A stretch of DNA of 64,000 nucleotides from Pseudomonas sp. TH43 (GCF_016650635.1 NZ_JAEKFI010000005.1:186001-250000), one strand, 5' to 3'; positions 43,187 through 51,808 are shown, counted from the first letter of the stretch. The notes: generated from the letters alone by a model not told the origin. Program-made: numbers and translations.

Positions 43187-43986
43187 ACCTTAGCGCCAAG
43201 CTCCGCTGACAACCGAGCTGTGACCCCTTTGATCAGGGGAATCAGCTCGGCCATTTTTTCCAGCGGCATGTACGGCACCGTACTGGCGATACTGATCGCT
43301 GCGACGATGCGTTTACTCGCATCGCGGATCGGCGCCGCCACGCAACGGATCGATGGCTCGTTATCCTCCAGATCGAATGCGTAGCCACCGGCGACGTATT
43401 CGCTCATGCGCTGCTCAAGCTGTTCCCACGACTGCTGGGGATGCTGCGGCCGGAACTGACTTTTCCCACCCGCCGGCAGGCTGATGTCGTACAGCCGTTG
43501 CCAATCCTGCGCTGAATCATCGAGCATCAACGCCTTGCCGATCCCGGTGCGCGCCAACGGCATGCGATGGCCGACCCGCGAACGCATTTCCGGGCCATTA
43601 CGCCCCGGATTCTTCAGCAGATACAGCACTTCATCGCCTTCACGAATCCCCAAATGAACGGTGTCGCCGGTCAGTGCCGACAACTCGTCCAGATACGGCC
43701 CGGCCAGACTCACCAGCGGCAACTCTTCGCGTGCCTGGAAACCCAGCTCGATCAGCTTCGGTCCCAACAGATAACCGACTTGCGGCACCACGCGAAGGTA
43801 GCGCTCGTCCACCAGACAACTGGCCAGGCGATGAGTGGTGCTGCGGGTGGTGCCGATCAGCCGGGCAATCTCCTTGAGATCGCGCGCACCACTGGCCACC
43901 GCTTGCACCACACCTAGGCCGCGCAGCAGCGTTTGCGTGCCGGTGGGCGCGGCGTCCTTGGTTTTTTCCGGAGCGTCTTCCTGCAT
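43183..43986 (-). CDS. IclR family transcriptional regulator (probable galactonate regulator)
   Basis: The product is 267 aa. A winged helix (LKEIARLIGTTRSTTHRLAS, near residues 38-57) precedes the IclR effector domain (EVLYLLKNPGRNGPEMRSRV, IRCVAAPIRDASKRIVAAIS). It lies at the 3' side of the galactonate genes, 60 bp from the transporter gene and on the same strand, so it may be the last gene of that operon and its regulator. E. coli uses a GntR-type DgoR instead, so the control system differs. Confidence 0.88.
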   Translation of the reverse strand: MQEDAPEKTKDAAPTGTQTLLRGLGVVQAVASGARDLKEIARLIGTTRSTTHRLASCLVDERYLRVVPQVGYLLGPKLIELGFQAREELPLVSLAGPYLDELSALTGDTVHLGIREGDEVLYLLKNPGRNGPEMRSRVGHRMPLARTGIGKALMLDDSAQDWQRLYDISLPAGGKSQFRPQHPQQSWEQLEQRMSEYVAGGYAFDLEDNEPSIRCVAAPIRDASKRIVAAISIASTVPYMPLEKMAELIPLIKGVTARLSAELGAKV

Positions 43987-44046
43987 ATCCAGCCTTTACC
44001 GTTGAGCGAGGGAACGGGCGGCATTATGGTCGCCCGACGTTGACCA

Positions 44047-45357
44047 CTACAACTCGATACGCTCGACCTTACCGACCAACAGCACGTAGGACAAAGCGCC
44101 GATCAATGCGAGAACCGCGATATAGGTGATCGCCGGCGCGAACGAATCGCCGCTGGCAAGAAAGCCGATGACGATCGGCGTGGCAATCGCCGACAGGTTG
44201 CCGATGAAGTTGAACACCCCGCCGGTCAAACCGAGCAAACGTGCCGGAGCGAGCGTCGACACCAGCGACCAGGTGATCGAAGCCAGACCGTTACCGAAAA
44301 ACGCCAACGCCAGAAAGGCAATCACCAGCGGGGTCGACTCGACGAAGTTGGCGCCGATGATCGAGGTAGAAATCAGCAACCCGCCAATGATTGGCAACTT
44401 GCGCGCGAAACCCACGGTATAGCCGCGACGGATCAGGAAATCGGAAAAGAACCCTGAACACAACACGCCAACAAACGCGGCGAGAAACGGCAGCGACGCC
44501 AGCAGGCCGGACTTGATGAAGTCCATGCCGCGATACTTCACCAGATAGGTCGGGAACCACGTCAGGAAAAACCACAGCGTCGAGTTCAGGCAGAACTGGC
44601 CGAGGTAGATGCCCCACAATTTGCGTTTGGTCAGGACGATACCGAGATCCGTCCAGCTGAATTTGGCTTTGACCCTGGCTGACTCTTGCTGAATATCGAC
44701 CAGACCACCGCCCTCGCGGATCAGGTCGATTTCGGCTTCGTTGGCGCCCTTGAAATCTCGCGGCTCTCGATAGACCGCGTACCAGATGGCTGCCCAGATG
44801 ATGCCGACGGCGCCGGTTGCGACGAACACCATGTGCCAGCCGAATTCGTGTTGCAGCCAGGCAAGAACCGGGGTCAGGAATGCCAGACCAACGAACTGCC
44901 CGGAGGTGTAGAAACCAATCGCCGTAGCGCGTTCACGCTCCGGAAACCACGTTGTGACCACGCGGCTGTTGATCGGATACGCCGGCGCTTCCAGCGCGCC
45001 GACCGCCATGCGCAGCACAAACAGCGCAATGAAACTCGCAGCGAAACCGAGCATCACCGTGGCCAGCGACCACAGCAGCAGCGCGACGCTATAGAGAATG
45101 CGTGGCGGCACACGATCCACCAGCCAGCCGCCGGGGATCTGCATGGCCGCGTAGGTCCAGCCAAACGCCGAAAAGATCAGCCCGACGTGAATCGGATCGA
45201 TGCCTAGCTCACTGGTCAGCGCCGGGGCGGCAATCGACAGGTTACTGCGGTCGAGGTAGTTGATGACCACGGTGATAAACAGCAACACCATGATGAAAAA
45301 CCGCTTGCGGCTGGGCGTGACTAAAGACGCCTGCCCGGTGAGGGTTTGCGGTTGCAT
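44047..45357 (-). CDS. dgoT: MFS transporter, probable D-galactonate importer (ACS family)
   Basis: The product is 436 aa with 12 transmembrane helices. The anion:cation symporter start (FITVVINYLDRSNLSIAAPA) and GWLVDRVPPRILY loop are typical of hexuronate/galactonate/glucarate permeases. Placement between the galactonate dehydratase gene and an IclR gene points to D-galactonate as substrate. A REP palindrome lies between this gene and dgoD. Confidence 0.88.
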   Translation of the reverse strand: MQPQTLTGQASLVTPSRKRFFIMVLLFITVVINYLDRSNLSIAAPALTSELGIDPIHVGLIFSAFGWTYAAMQIPGGWLVDRVPPRILYSVALLLWSLATVMLGFAASFIALFVLRMAVGALEAPAYPINSRVVTTWFPERERATAIGFYTSGQFVGLAFLTPVLAWLQHEFGWHMVFVATGAVGIIWAAIWYAVYREPRDFKGANEAEIDLIREGGGLVDIQQESARVKAKFSWTDLGIVLTKRKLWGIYLGQFCLNSTLWFFLTWFPTYLVKYRGMDFIKSGLLASLPFLAAFVGVLCSGFFSDFLIRRGYTVGFARKLPIIGGLLISTSIIGANFVESTPLVIAFLALAFFGNGLASITWSLVSTLAPARLLGLTGGVFNFIGNLSAIATPIVIGFLASGDSFAPAITYIAVLALIGALSYVLLVGKVERIEL

Positions 45358-45421
45358 GAGAGATGCCTCTTCTTATGTTTATTGAGGTCATGACGCAAAT
45401 CTCCCATCCATGGAGATAAAA

Positions 45422-45512
45422 CTGTGGGAGATGGCTTGCCAGCGATGGCGGTGTGTCTGTCAAAACAATGCTGGATGTGCTGCCATCATCGCTGGCAAGC
45501 CAGCTCCCACAG
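45422..45512. repeat. REP palindrome inside the galactonate operon
   Basis: CTGTGGGAGATGGCTTGCCA pairs with TGGCAAGCCAGCTCCCACAG, with one mismatch, around a loop of about 40 bp. It separates dgoD from the transporter gene and may stabilise or attenuate the message there. Confidence 0.85.
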
Positions 45513-45537
45513 GGACTTTCGGTGTGTCAGCGCAGAC

Positions 45538-46686
45538 TCACCACTCGGCAAAACTGCCATCGGCATGACGCCAGATCGGGTTGCGCCAGCGATGCCCTAC
45601 GGCTGCGCGCTCGATCACGTATTCCTCGTTGATCTCGATACCCAGGCCCGGTCCGTTCGGGATCTTCACAAAACCCTTGTCGTAGTCGAACACCCGCGGG
45701 TCCTTCACGTAGTCGAGCAGATCGTTGCTCTCGTTGTAATGGATGCCCAGGCTCTGTTCCTGGATAAACGCGTTGTAACAAGCCGCGTCCAGTTGCAAAC
45801 ATGCCGCCAGCGCAATCGGGCCCAGCGGGCAATGCAGCGCCAGCGCCACGTCATAGGCCTCGGCCATGTTGGCGATCTTGCGGGTTTCGGTGATGCCGCC
45901 GGCGTGAGAAGCGTCCGGCTGGATGATGTCGACGTAGCCTTCGCTCAACACGCGTTTAAAATCCCAACGCGAGAACAGCCGCTCACCGAGGGCGATCGGC
46001 GTGCTGGTCAGCGGCGCCAGTTCCTTCAGCGCTTCATAGTTCTCGCTGAGCACCGGCTCTTCGATAAACATCAGTTTGTACGGGTCGAGTTCCTTCATCA
46101 GCACTTTGGCCATCGGCTTGTGCACGCGGCCGTGGAAGTCGACGCCGATGCCGACGTTTGGCCCGACCGCATCACGCACGGCGGCAACGTTGGCCAGCGC
46201 CAGATCGACTTTCTCGAAGGAGTCGAGGAACTGCAGCTCTTCGGTGCCGTTCATTTTCACGGCGGTGAAACCACGGCTCACGGCTTCCTTCGCCGCACGC
46301 GCGGTGTCGGCCGGACGGTCGCCACCGATCCACGAATACACGCGAATCTTGTCGCGCACCTGACCACCGAGCAGATCGCTGACCGAGACGCCGAGGGCCT
46401 TGCCCTTGATGTCCCACAGCGCCTGGTCGATACCGGCCAGCGCGCTCATGTGGATGGCGCCGCCACGGTAGAAGCCGCCGCGGTATAACACCGTCCAGAT
46501 GTCCTCGATGTTGCGTGGGTCTTTGCCGATCAGGTAGTCGGACAATTCTTCAACGGCAGCTGCAACAGTATGTGCGCGACCTTCAACCACGGGCTCGCCC
46601 CAACCGGTCACGCCCTCATCGGTTTCGACCTTGAGGAAGCACCAGCGCGGCGGAACGATAAAGGTCGTGAGTTTGGTGATTTTCAT
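45538..46686 (-). CDS. dgoD: D-galactonate dehydratase
   Basis: The product is 382 aa in the mandelate-racemase/enolase superfamily. It has an N-terminal capping domain and a barrel with metal-binding and acid-base segments (GVDFHGRVHKPMA, FIEEPVLSEN, GERLFSRWDF, DASHAGGITE). It dehydrates D-galactonate to 2-dehydro-3-deoxy-D-galactonate, the first step of the De Ley-Doudoroff route. The length matches E. coli DgoD. The kinase and aldolase genes are immediately upstream. Confidence 0.95.
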   Translation of the reverse strand: MKITKLTTFIVPPRWCFLKVETDEGVTGWGEPVVEGRAHTVAAAVEELSDYLIGKDPRNIEDIWTVLYRGGFYRGGAIHMSALAGIDQALWDIKGKALGVSVSDLLGGQVRDKIRVYSWIGGDRPADTARAAKEAVSRGFTAVKMNGTEELQFLDSFEKVDLALANVAAVRDAVGPNVGIGVDFHGRVHKPMAKVLMKELDPYKLMFIEEPVLSENYEALKELAPLTSTPIALGERLFSRWDFKRVLSEGYVDIIQPDASHAGGITETRKIANMAEAYDVALALHCPLGPIALAACLQLDAACYNAFIQEQSLGIHYNESNDLLDYVKDPRVFDYDKGFVKIPNGPGLGIEINEEYVIERAAVGHRWRNPIWRHADGSFAEW

Positions 46687-46746
46687 CTCTGCTCTCTTTT
46701 GTAAATGCAGCTCTTATTAGATGCAGCGCACGCAGCGCCAAAAGTC

Positions 46747-47367
46747 TTAGCGAAGGGCCTTCCACGCGGCCACGTAGGCCTTGGCATTCACCGCCACTTG
46801 CTCCGGCGTCATGCCCGGTTTGAACAGCCCGGAACCGAGGCCGAAACCTTTCACGCCGGCATCGATAAATGCCTGCATGTTGTCCGGCGTGATACCGCCG
46901 ACCGGCGCCAGCACCGTCCCCGCCGGCAACACCGCAAGCCAGGCTTTGACGACCGCGGGCCCCATCTGCTCGGCCGGGAACAGCTTGAGAATGTCCGCGC
47001 CCTCCTCCAGCGCCGCGAACGCTTCGGTGGGTGTGGCAACGCCCGGCGACAGGAACAGCCCCGCCGCTTTCGCCGCGCGCAACACCTTGGCGTCGCTGTG
47101 CGGCATGACGATCACTTGGCCGCCGGCCTCTTTCACCAACTCGACCTGCTCCGGCGTCAGCACCGTACCGGCTCCGATCAGGCAATCGGCGGGCAGGGTC
47201 TTACGCAGAATGCGGATACTTTCGTACGGCGAAGGGGAATTGAGCGGTACTTCAATGACACGAAATCCGGCGGCATACAGGACTTCTCCGACAGCGGCGG
47301 CTTCCTGCGGGTGCAGGCCACGCAGGATTGCTATCAGACCGTTTTGCGCCAGTGCTTGCTTGAGCAT
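46747..47367 (-). CDS. dgoA: 2-dehydro-3-deoxy-6-phosphogalactonate aldolase
   Basis: The product is 206 aa, a class I KDPG/KDPGal aldolase barrel. It has IEVPLNSPSPYESIRILRK, GAGTVLTPEQVE, MPHSDAKVLRAAKAAGLFL and LKLFPAEQMGPA, in which the catalytic Lys and Glu regions are visible. It splits the phosphorylated sugar acid into pyruvate and glyceraldehyde 3-phosphate. ATG 47367 follows GGAGG. It lies between dgoK and dgoD. Confidence 0.94.
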   Translation of the reverse strand: MLKQALAQNGLIAILRGLHPQEAAAVGEVLYAAGFRVIEVPLNSPSPYESIRILRKTLPADCLIGAGTVLTPEQVELVKEAGGQVIVMPHSDAKVLRAAKAAGLFLSPGVATPTEAFAALEEGADILKLFPAEQMGPAVVKAWLAVLPAGTVLAPVGGITPDNMQAFIDAGVKGFGLGSGLFKPGMTPEQVAVNAKAYVAAWKALR

Positions 47368-47386
47368 GTCAGGCCTCCAGTCAGGG

Positions 47387-48376
47387 TTAACGGGATGAGG
47401 AATCGATCAGTCCGGCGGCCAGCGCCAATTGCCACAGCCCACGCTCGGTGGCCTGCTCGGCCAGCGTCACGTTGGCGAAACCACAGGCGTCGAGGGCGCG
47501 GCTGTAGCGCGCACAGAGTTGCGCGTTGCCGATGAGGATGATCGAAGGAAGATTCGGATTGTGGCGGCGACGCCGCTGAACCGTGGCGAGCGCCGCCAGT
47601 TCATGGCCGATCATCAGGCCGGACAGATAATCGGCCTGCGCCGTAGGGCTGAGTTCACCGGTCAGGCCCAGTGTTCGGGCGCTGAACAAAGTCGACAGCA
47701 CACCGAGTTCGCCGTCAGCAGACAGCGCGATCTGCGCGCCACGGTCAAACGCCTGACCATCGAACGCCGTGCCTTGCTGCTGGGTTCGACCAAGAATGCT
47801 GTGTTCGCTGAGCACGGCGAACACTTCGCCGGTCATGAACGTATCGAAATGAGTGATGCAGCCATCGACCACTTCCACCCATTTCGAGTGGCTGCCTGGC
47901 AGGCCGATCAATAGATCACTGCCCGCCTCGACCGGCAGATTTTGCAGTACGCCGAGGACTTGGGTTTCTTCGCCACGCATCACATTCGGCAAACGCGAAC
48001 GCTGAATCACGCCCGGCACGATGTGCACCTGCGTGCCGCGCAGACTGATAACGGTTTGTAGGGAGTTTCCGAGATTGGCGACATTTGCCGGCGTTTCGCA
48101 GTAGGCCGCTTCGCGCCAGCCCTGCGCACTGCCGACCATGCCGCAAGCGATCACCGGCAGATCCGGCTGCGCATCGAGCCAGTCGCCGCACGCATCGTCG
48201 AAGGCCAATTCAAAACCATCGGTGCATTCGCGACCGTTGATGATTCGCGGGGTCTTGGGCAACTGCATGATCCCGAACGACAGCGCGCGCTGCTCCAGCA
48301 CCACGCCGCCCGCCGCGAGTTTGTAAGCACGTAATGAGGTCGTCCCCCAGTCGAGCGCGATCAATTGCGCCTGCAT
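47387..48376 (-). CDS. dgoK: 2-dehydro-3-deoxygalactonokinase
   Basis: The product is 329 aa. It shows the DgoK pattern of the sugar-kinase/hexokinase fold: IALDWGTTSLRAYKL (phosphate loop), IACGMVGSAQGWREAAYCE, GLPGSHSKWVEVVDG. It phosphorylates 2-dehydro-3-deoxygalactonate. It is the first gene of the dgoK-dgoA-dgoD-transporter-regulator row, whose promoter should lie in 48377-48465. Confidence 0.94.
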   Translation of the reverse strand: MQAQLIALDWGTTSLRAYKLAAGGVVLEQRALSFGIMQLPKTPRIINGRECTDGFELAFDDACGDWLDAQPDLPVIACGMVGSAQGWREAAYCETPANVANLGNSLQTVISLRGTQVHIVPGVIQRSRLPNVMRGEETQVLGVLQNLPVEAGSDLLIGLPGSHSKWVEVVDGCITHFDTFMTGEVFAVLSEHSILGRTQQQGTAFDGQAFDRGAQIALSADGELGVLSTLFSARTLGLTGELSPTAQADYLSGLMIGHELAALATVQRRRRHNPNLPSIILIGNAQLCARYSRALDACGFANVTLAEQATERGLWQLALAAGLIDSSSR

Positions 48377-48465
48377 CGCTTCACCTGTTTTGTTTTTGGC
48401 AGTGAGTGCGACGGACTATAGACCTCTCAAGCTGAAAATCTCAATATGTAATTTTACATCCCATA

Positions 48466-49392
48466 TTATGGGACGGAGTTAGTCCATGGAGTCCAACGTT
48501 CAACGACGTCAAGACTCTTGTTGATGATCACCCTCAATGTTTCGTGCTCAGTGGATCCGACCTCATGCGTACGGCCTTTCTCGTCAGTTATTCCGGGTTC
48601 CAGACGTCCGTCACCGCGAATGATGGTGTACGCCGCAAAGGGTGCCGGGGTTTCCTCTGAACCTGAAATAATCCGCAACTTCGTCTTGCTCGGTGCGAAC
48701 GAGGCCAGCATGCCGGCGTAGGGCACATCACTGCAGAGCCCGAGACTGTCGATCTGGTCATATCCCAGCGCCAGTTCATAGCGCCAGCGCACGATGCACA
48801 CCGACGCAAGTGGCAGCAATGAACGCGGCTGGTCAGAGGGTTTAAGCGAGACACGCGACGGTGCCACACGAGGGTTTTCCAACTGGGCAATGAATCGCGA
48901 CGTGGGGATGTACATGACTCTCGAATAATAGGCGACATACGGAAACGCGGTGATCACCACCGTGCATGGAATGTATTCCTTCGGTTTGAGGATCTGCACC
49001 AACTCAACGGGCCTGACCCACTCCCTGCCGTCGTTGAGGGCGTGATTCTTCAGGTTGATCCTTGCAAACATCTCATACCGGCGGTCGCCTTCGATCAAAC
49101 GCATTTCACTGACCGTCCCCGAAGCTTCGAGAGCGATCTGATGTTCGACGGAAAAATTCAGGTCACCATTCAGCGAGCAATGAATCGAGGTTCCAATCTG
49201 GCCTCTCTGTCCATGCACTTCGTACAAATCGATGAGGTTTCGGTCAGAGGTGAAACGCAGATCGTACAAGGAAGAAAATGCATGATTGATCGAGACAAAC
49301 TCAAGCCTGGCAGGTGGAACGTCGAGATGCAGGCAGGACGAACACAACACAAACCCGGCAATCAAAAACAACCTCGAATACCTTATCTTCAT
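48466..49392 (-). CDS. Probable lipoprotein with C-terminal PAAR-tail-like domain
   Basis: The product is 308 aa. An N-terminal signal ends at a Cys pair (VLCSSC; weak lipobox, Cys20). Residues about 30-185 are paralogous to the smaller lipoprotein upstream (LEFVSINHAFSSLYDLRFTS against LEFISVGRSEESALLDVRFS; YYSRVMYIPTSRF against YYSNPMKVPASAF). The C-terminal part holds Y-T-I-I-RGDGRLEPGITDEKGRTHEV, matching the tail of the PAAR protein in this operon. It is the last gene of the row, overlapping the previous gene by 4 bp. A role as an immunity protein is inferred from location and export. Confidence 0.7.
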   Translation of the reverse strand: MKIRYSRLFLIAGFVLCSSCLHLDVPPARLEFVSINHAFSSLYDLRFTSDRNLIDLYEVHGQRGQIGTSIHCSLNGDLNFSVEHQIALEASGTVSEMRLIEGDRRYEMFARINLKNHALNDGREWVRPVELVQILKPKEYIPCTVVITAFPYVAYYSRVMYIPTSRFIAQLENPRVAPSRVSLKPSDQPRSLLPLASVCIVRWRYELALGYDQIDSLGLCSDVPYAGMLASFAPSKTKLRIISGSEETPAPFAAYTIIRGDGRLEPGITDEKGRTHEVGSTEHETLRVIINKSLDVVERWTPWTNSVP

Positions 49393-49919
49393 TGCTCACG
49401 TTTCTGTTCAATGGCATGAGTAAAAGCAGAAGCGGGAACCTTCATAGGATTTGAATAATAAGGACCGTAGGAATAGGCGGCAGTCCTGAATTTACAAGCC
49501 AAATCTTCACGCACGCCCAACACACTCAATAACTGCTCCTTGCTAATAAACTTACTCAGAGTTCCGCCATCCGGGGTATACACTGCGAAAACCTCAGCCG
49601 AGTAAAAATGCTTTACCCCTGAAGTCTCACTCTCCACCTCAGCCACTTCTCCTTCAAGATATCGGACCAGATCCTGCTTGGTATCGAAGTGTCCATTTTT
49701 ATCCAATGAACAGATCAAAGTGTCACCCACCTGATTTTGACCAGCTTTTTCCTCAAAGAAACGCAAGAGATCAGTATTCGAACTAAAGCGAACATCCAAA
49801 AGGGCACTTTCCTCACTTCTACCAACGGAAATAAACTCAAGATCGGATTCCGGCAAAGGCGCTCTCTTTGCGCACGAAATACACGAAGTCAAAACAAGGA
49901 TCACAAGCAGCATTCTCAT
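49389..49919 (-). CDS. Small lipoprotein, probable immunity protein for the adjacent lipase
   Basis: The product is 176 aa. The signal carries a lipobox LTSC (Cys12), so it should be an anchored periplasmic lipoprotein. The body (SDLEFISVGRSEESALLDVR ... SKFISKEQLLSVLGVREDL) has no family I recognise beyond its paralogue downstream. A lipoprotein right after a lipase-type effector is the usual layout of T6SS lipase immunity (Tli) genes, hence the guess. The local sequence is AT-richer than the flanks. ATG 49919 is chosen because it gives the lipobox. Confidence 0.65.
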   Translation of the reverse strand: MRMLLVILVLTSCISCAKRAPLPESDLEFISVGRSEESALLDVRFSSNTDLLRFFEEKAGQNQVGDTLICSLDKNGHFDTKQDLVRYLEGEVAEVESETSGVKHFYSAEVFAVYTPDGGTLSKFISKEQLLSVLGVREDLACKFRTAAYSYGPYYSNPMKVPASAFTHAIEQKREQ

Positions 49920-49920
49920 T

Positions 49921-50658
49921 TCACGACTCCAGGTAATTGATAATTCTTTCAGCGATAAGATCACATGCCGACTTCTCTCCAAGGACCTTTGCTCTGAACA
50001 TGGCGCCCGCAGATTCGTGATTGGCATTTACCGACACATTGACATCTGGACCAGCACTCATTTTCCATCGCTCCCCGTCGTCGGCTATATCATCGGACTG
50101 ATTAGGCTTCGCCGGAGCGGCCAATATATTTATCCAGAACTCCGTACAAGGCTTTGGGGTAGTAGCGTATATATCTGAAATTAGCCAAACCCCTAACCCT
50201 CCACCAACAGGATCAAGTGTGACCAAGGACTTAACTGTGTAACCTTGCTCCTTGAGTATGGTTGACAGATGGGCGCCATTCCACCCACCAAGACTATGAC
50301 CAACAATACTTATATGAATTGACTTATCACCCGCCAAGTGACGCACCACATACTTATCTATATCTTTCTTTCCACGTACATCTTTATAGCTCAGATACAC
50401 CGAATCCACTTTCGCCATTTGCACATCGCTCAATTTTTTTGGCAACTGAACTTGTGCAGTGGTCACATTACCGTGAGGTGGTTGACTCACATAGTACTGT
50501 TCTTTATCACCAGCACCACCAATGAAAAACACTACTACCTTTTTGACACTCACCGCAGCTGTCTTTGGGGTTTGGTCAGTCTTGCAGGTCAAGTCATGAC
50601 TCGCCGCCAGTTTCGTGCAATTTTTAAGGTCAGGATTTGCAACTTCCATGTCAGTCAC
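49921..50658 (-). CDS. Small alpha/beta-hydrolase lipase, probable T6SS effector
   Basis: The product is 245 aa. It has the nucleophile elbow GHSLGGW, a candidate catalytic Asp in SLVTLDPVGGG and a candidate His in NANHESA, giving a plausible Ser-Asp-His triad. It lacks a signal peptide, as T6SS cargo does. The start overlaps the stop of the PAAR gene by 4 bp, and two lipoprotein genes follow. I cannot place it in a named Tle class; it is much smaller than the larger Tle members. The codon pattern is AT-rich, which suggests recent acquisition. Confidence 0.75.
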   Translation of the reverse strand: MTDMEVANPDLKNCTKLAASHDLTCKTDQTPKTAAVSVKKVVVFFIGGAGDKEQYYVSQPPHGNVTTAQVQLPKKLSDVQMAKVDSVYLSYKDVRGKKDIDKYVVRHLAGDKSIHISIVGHSLGGWNGAHLSTILKEQGYTVKSLVTLDPVGGGLGVWLISDIYATTPKPCTEFWINILAAPAKPNQSDDIADDGERWKMSAGPDVNVSVNANHESAGAMFRAKVLGEKSACDLIAERIINYLES

Positions 50659-51149
50659 TCTACAAATAGTTTTATGGATTCTGGCAAATGAGAGCTGACC
50701 ATATGGGTAAAGCCTTGCTCATCGGTGATGCCATGTTCAATACGCCCATCACCTCGCTGGATCGCATAAGGATGATCGGGGATAGGTTCTCCCGTGGCTT
50801 CATTGATCACCTGCATCCGATCATTGAAATGCACCGGCATCGGCAGCAATCCGCTAAACGCCGCCCCGCCGCCACTCTGGCCAATAATCACCGTCCCTGA
50901 ACCACCGACCACGACATTGCCGTGCCCGCCGGTGCTGTCGAGCATCGCGGCGTTCAGGCCGTTGATGAATACCGTGCCGGAAACAGCTCCGGTAATCGGA
51001 CTGCCACACGCCGATTTATCGGTCATGCGCGCGGCGGCGAGGCCGTCGAAGAAGACGTCGGGCGAGCCGGAAACAATCGGGTTGTTGCCGTGGCCTGGCA
51101 ATGGGCAGTCGGTCGGGTCGGTGACGCGTGCAGCGGGTTTACCACTCAA
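50655..51149 (-). CDS. PAAR-domain protein with C-terminal extension
   Basis: The product is 164 aa. The PAAR region (about 1-100) shows the repeating Gly-rich pattern (VTDPTDCPLPGHGNNPIVSG, DVFFDGLAAARMTDKSACG, INGLNAAMLDSTGGHGNVVV) that forms the sharp tip on the T6SS spike. The rest (about 110-164) carries YAIQRGDGRIEHGITDEQGF and THMV, an adaptor-like beta domain also found at the end of the 308-aa lipoprotein. It probably loads the downstream lipase onto VgrG. It has 4-bp overlaps on both sides. Confidence 0.88.
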   Translation of the reverse strand: MSGKPAARVTDPTDCPLPGHGNNPIVSGSPDVFFDGLAAARMTDKSACGSPITGAVSGTVFINGLNAAMLDSTGGHGNVVVGGSGTVIIGQSGGGAAFSGLLPMPVHFNDRMQVINEATGEPIPDHPYAIQRGDGRIEHGITDEQGFTHMVSSHLPESIKLFVE

Positions 51150-51808
51150 TTCAAAGCTCCTTGCTTTAGGGGTTCCGGGTGCGGCTGGTGGAGATCGACG
51201 TCGGTCGCGGCAAAGCGCCAGCGGTTGTCGACAGAATCAAACAGCGCGTGACAATGCTCGCGGCTGTTCGGGGGTGTGAGGGTTTGCAGTTGTTGCCAGG
51301 CTTCGTCGGCATGCCAGTTCAATTCGGCAGTTGTGGTGTCGTCGAGTTGGTTGAGCCAGGTGTTGTAACCGGTCAGTCGATGTTGGTCGTAGGTGGTTTG
51401 CAGCAGTTCGGCCATTTGCGGGCCGAAATCCAGATAGCGCTCGGCTGTCCAGCGGCCAGTTTCCGAGTAGACATACCAGCCCATCGGCGACAGCACGCCC
51501 TGGTGAAAAATCGATTGCCCGGCGGGTGCGATAAATCCGCAGCACACGTGCAGGGTCAGCCAACCTTGATGCGCATCGATGAATCCGTTGGGATCGAACG
51601 TACGCAGCGGTATCACGCGGTAGTCATCGTAGCCCGCACTGCGCGCCATCAACTCGGCATCGAGACGCGAGACAAACGCACGGATGGCCTTGCCGCCCAA
51701 GCGATTGACGGTGCAGAGAATATCCACTGGCTGACGGGTCGGGTTGTCGCTGGAGCCGAGGTTTTTGACCAGACCGTAGAGGCGGATCGACGCCCGTAGT
51801 CCGCTCAT
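51146..51808 (-). CDS. Unknown protein leading the PAAR-lipase operon, possible effector adaptor
   Basis: The product is 220 aa: MSGLRASIRLYGLVKNLGSS, a middle with WLTLHVCCGFIAPAGQSIFH and WYVYSETGRWTAERYLDFGP, and a Trp/Leu-rich end. No domain is recognised with confidence. DUF4123-type adaptors often stand at this position before PAAR or effector genes, but the expected motifs are not evident. It has no signal peptide or membrane helix. It overlaps the PAAR start by 4 bp, so it is made together with it. Confidence 0.6.
   Translation of the reverse strand: MSGLRASIRLYGLVKNLGSSDNPTRQPVDILCTVNRLGGKAIRAFVSRLDAELMARSAGYDDYRVIPLRTFDPNGFIDAHQGWLTLHVCCGFIAPAGQSIFHQGVLSPMGWYVYSETGRWTAERYLDFGPQMAELLQTTYDQHRLTGYNTWLNQLDDTTTAELNWHADEAWQQLQTLTPPNSREHCHALFDSVDNRWRFAATDVDLHQPHPEPLKQGALN

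Noticed and set aside
51146..51808. DUF4123 adaptor assignment for the 220-aa protein
   Set aside because: The position fits but no convincing DUF4123 motif was seen, so it is left as unknown.
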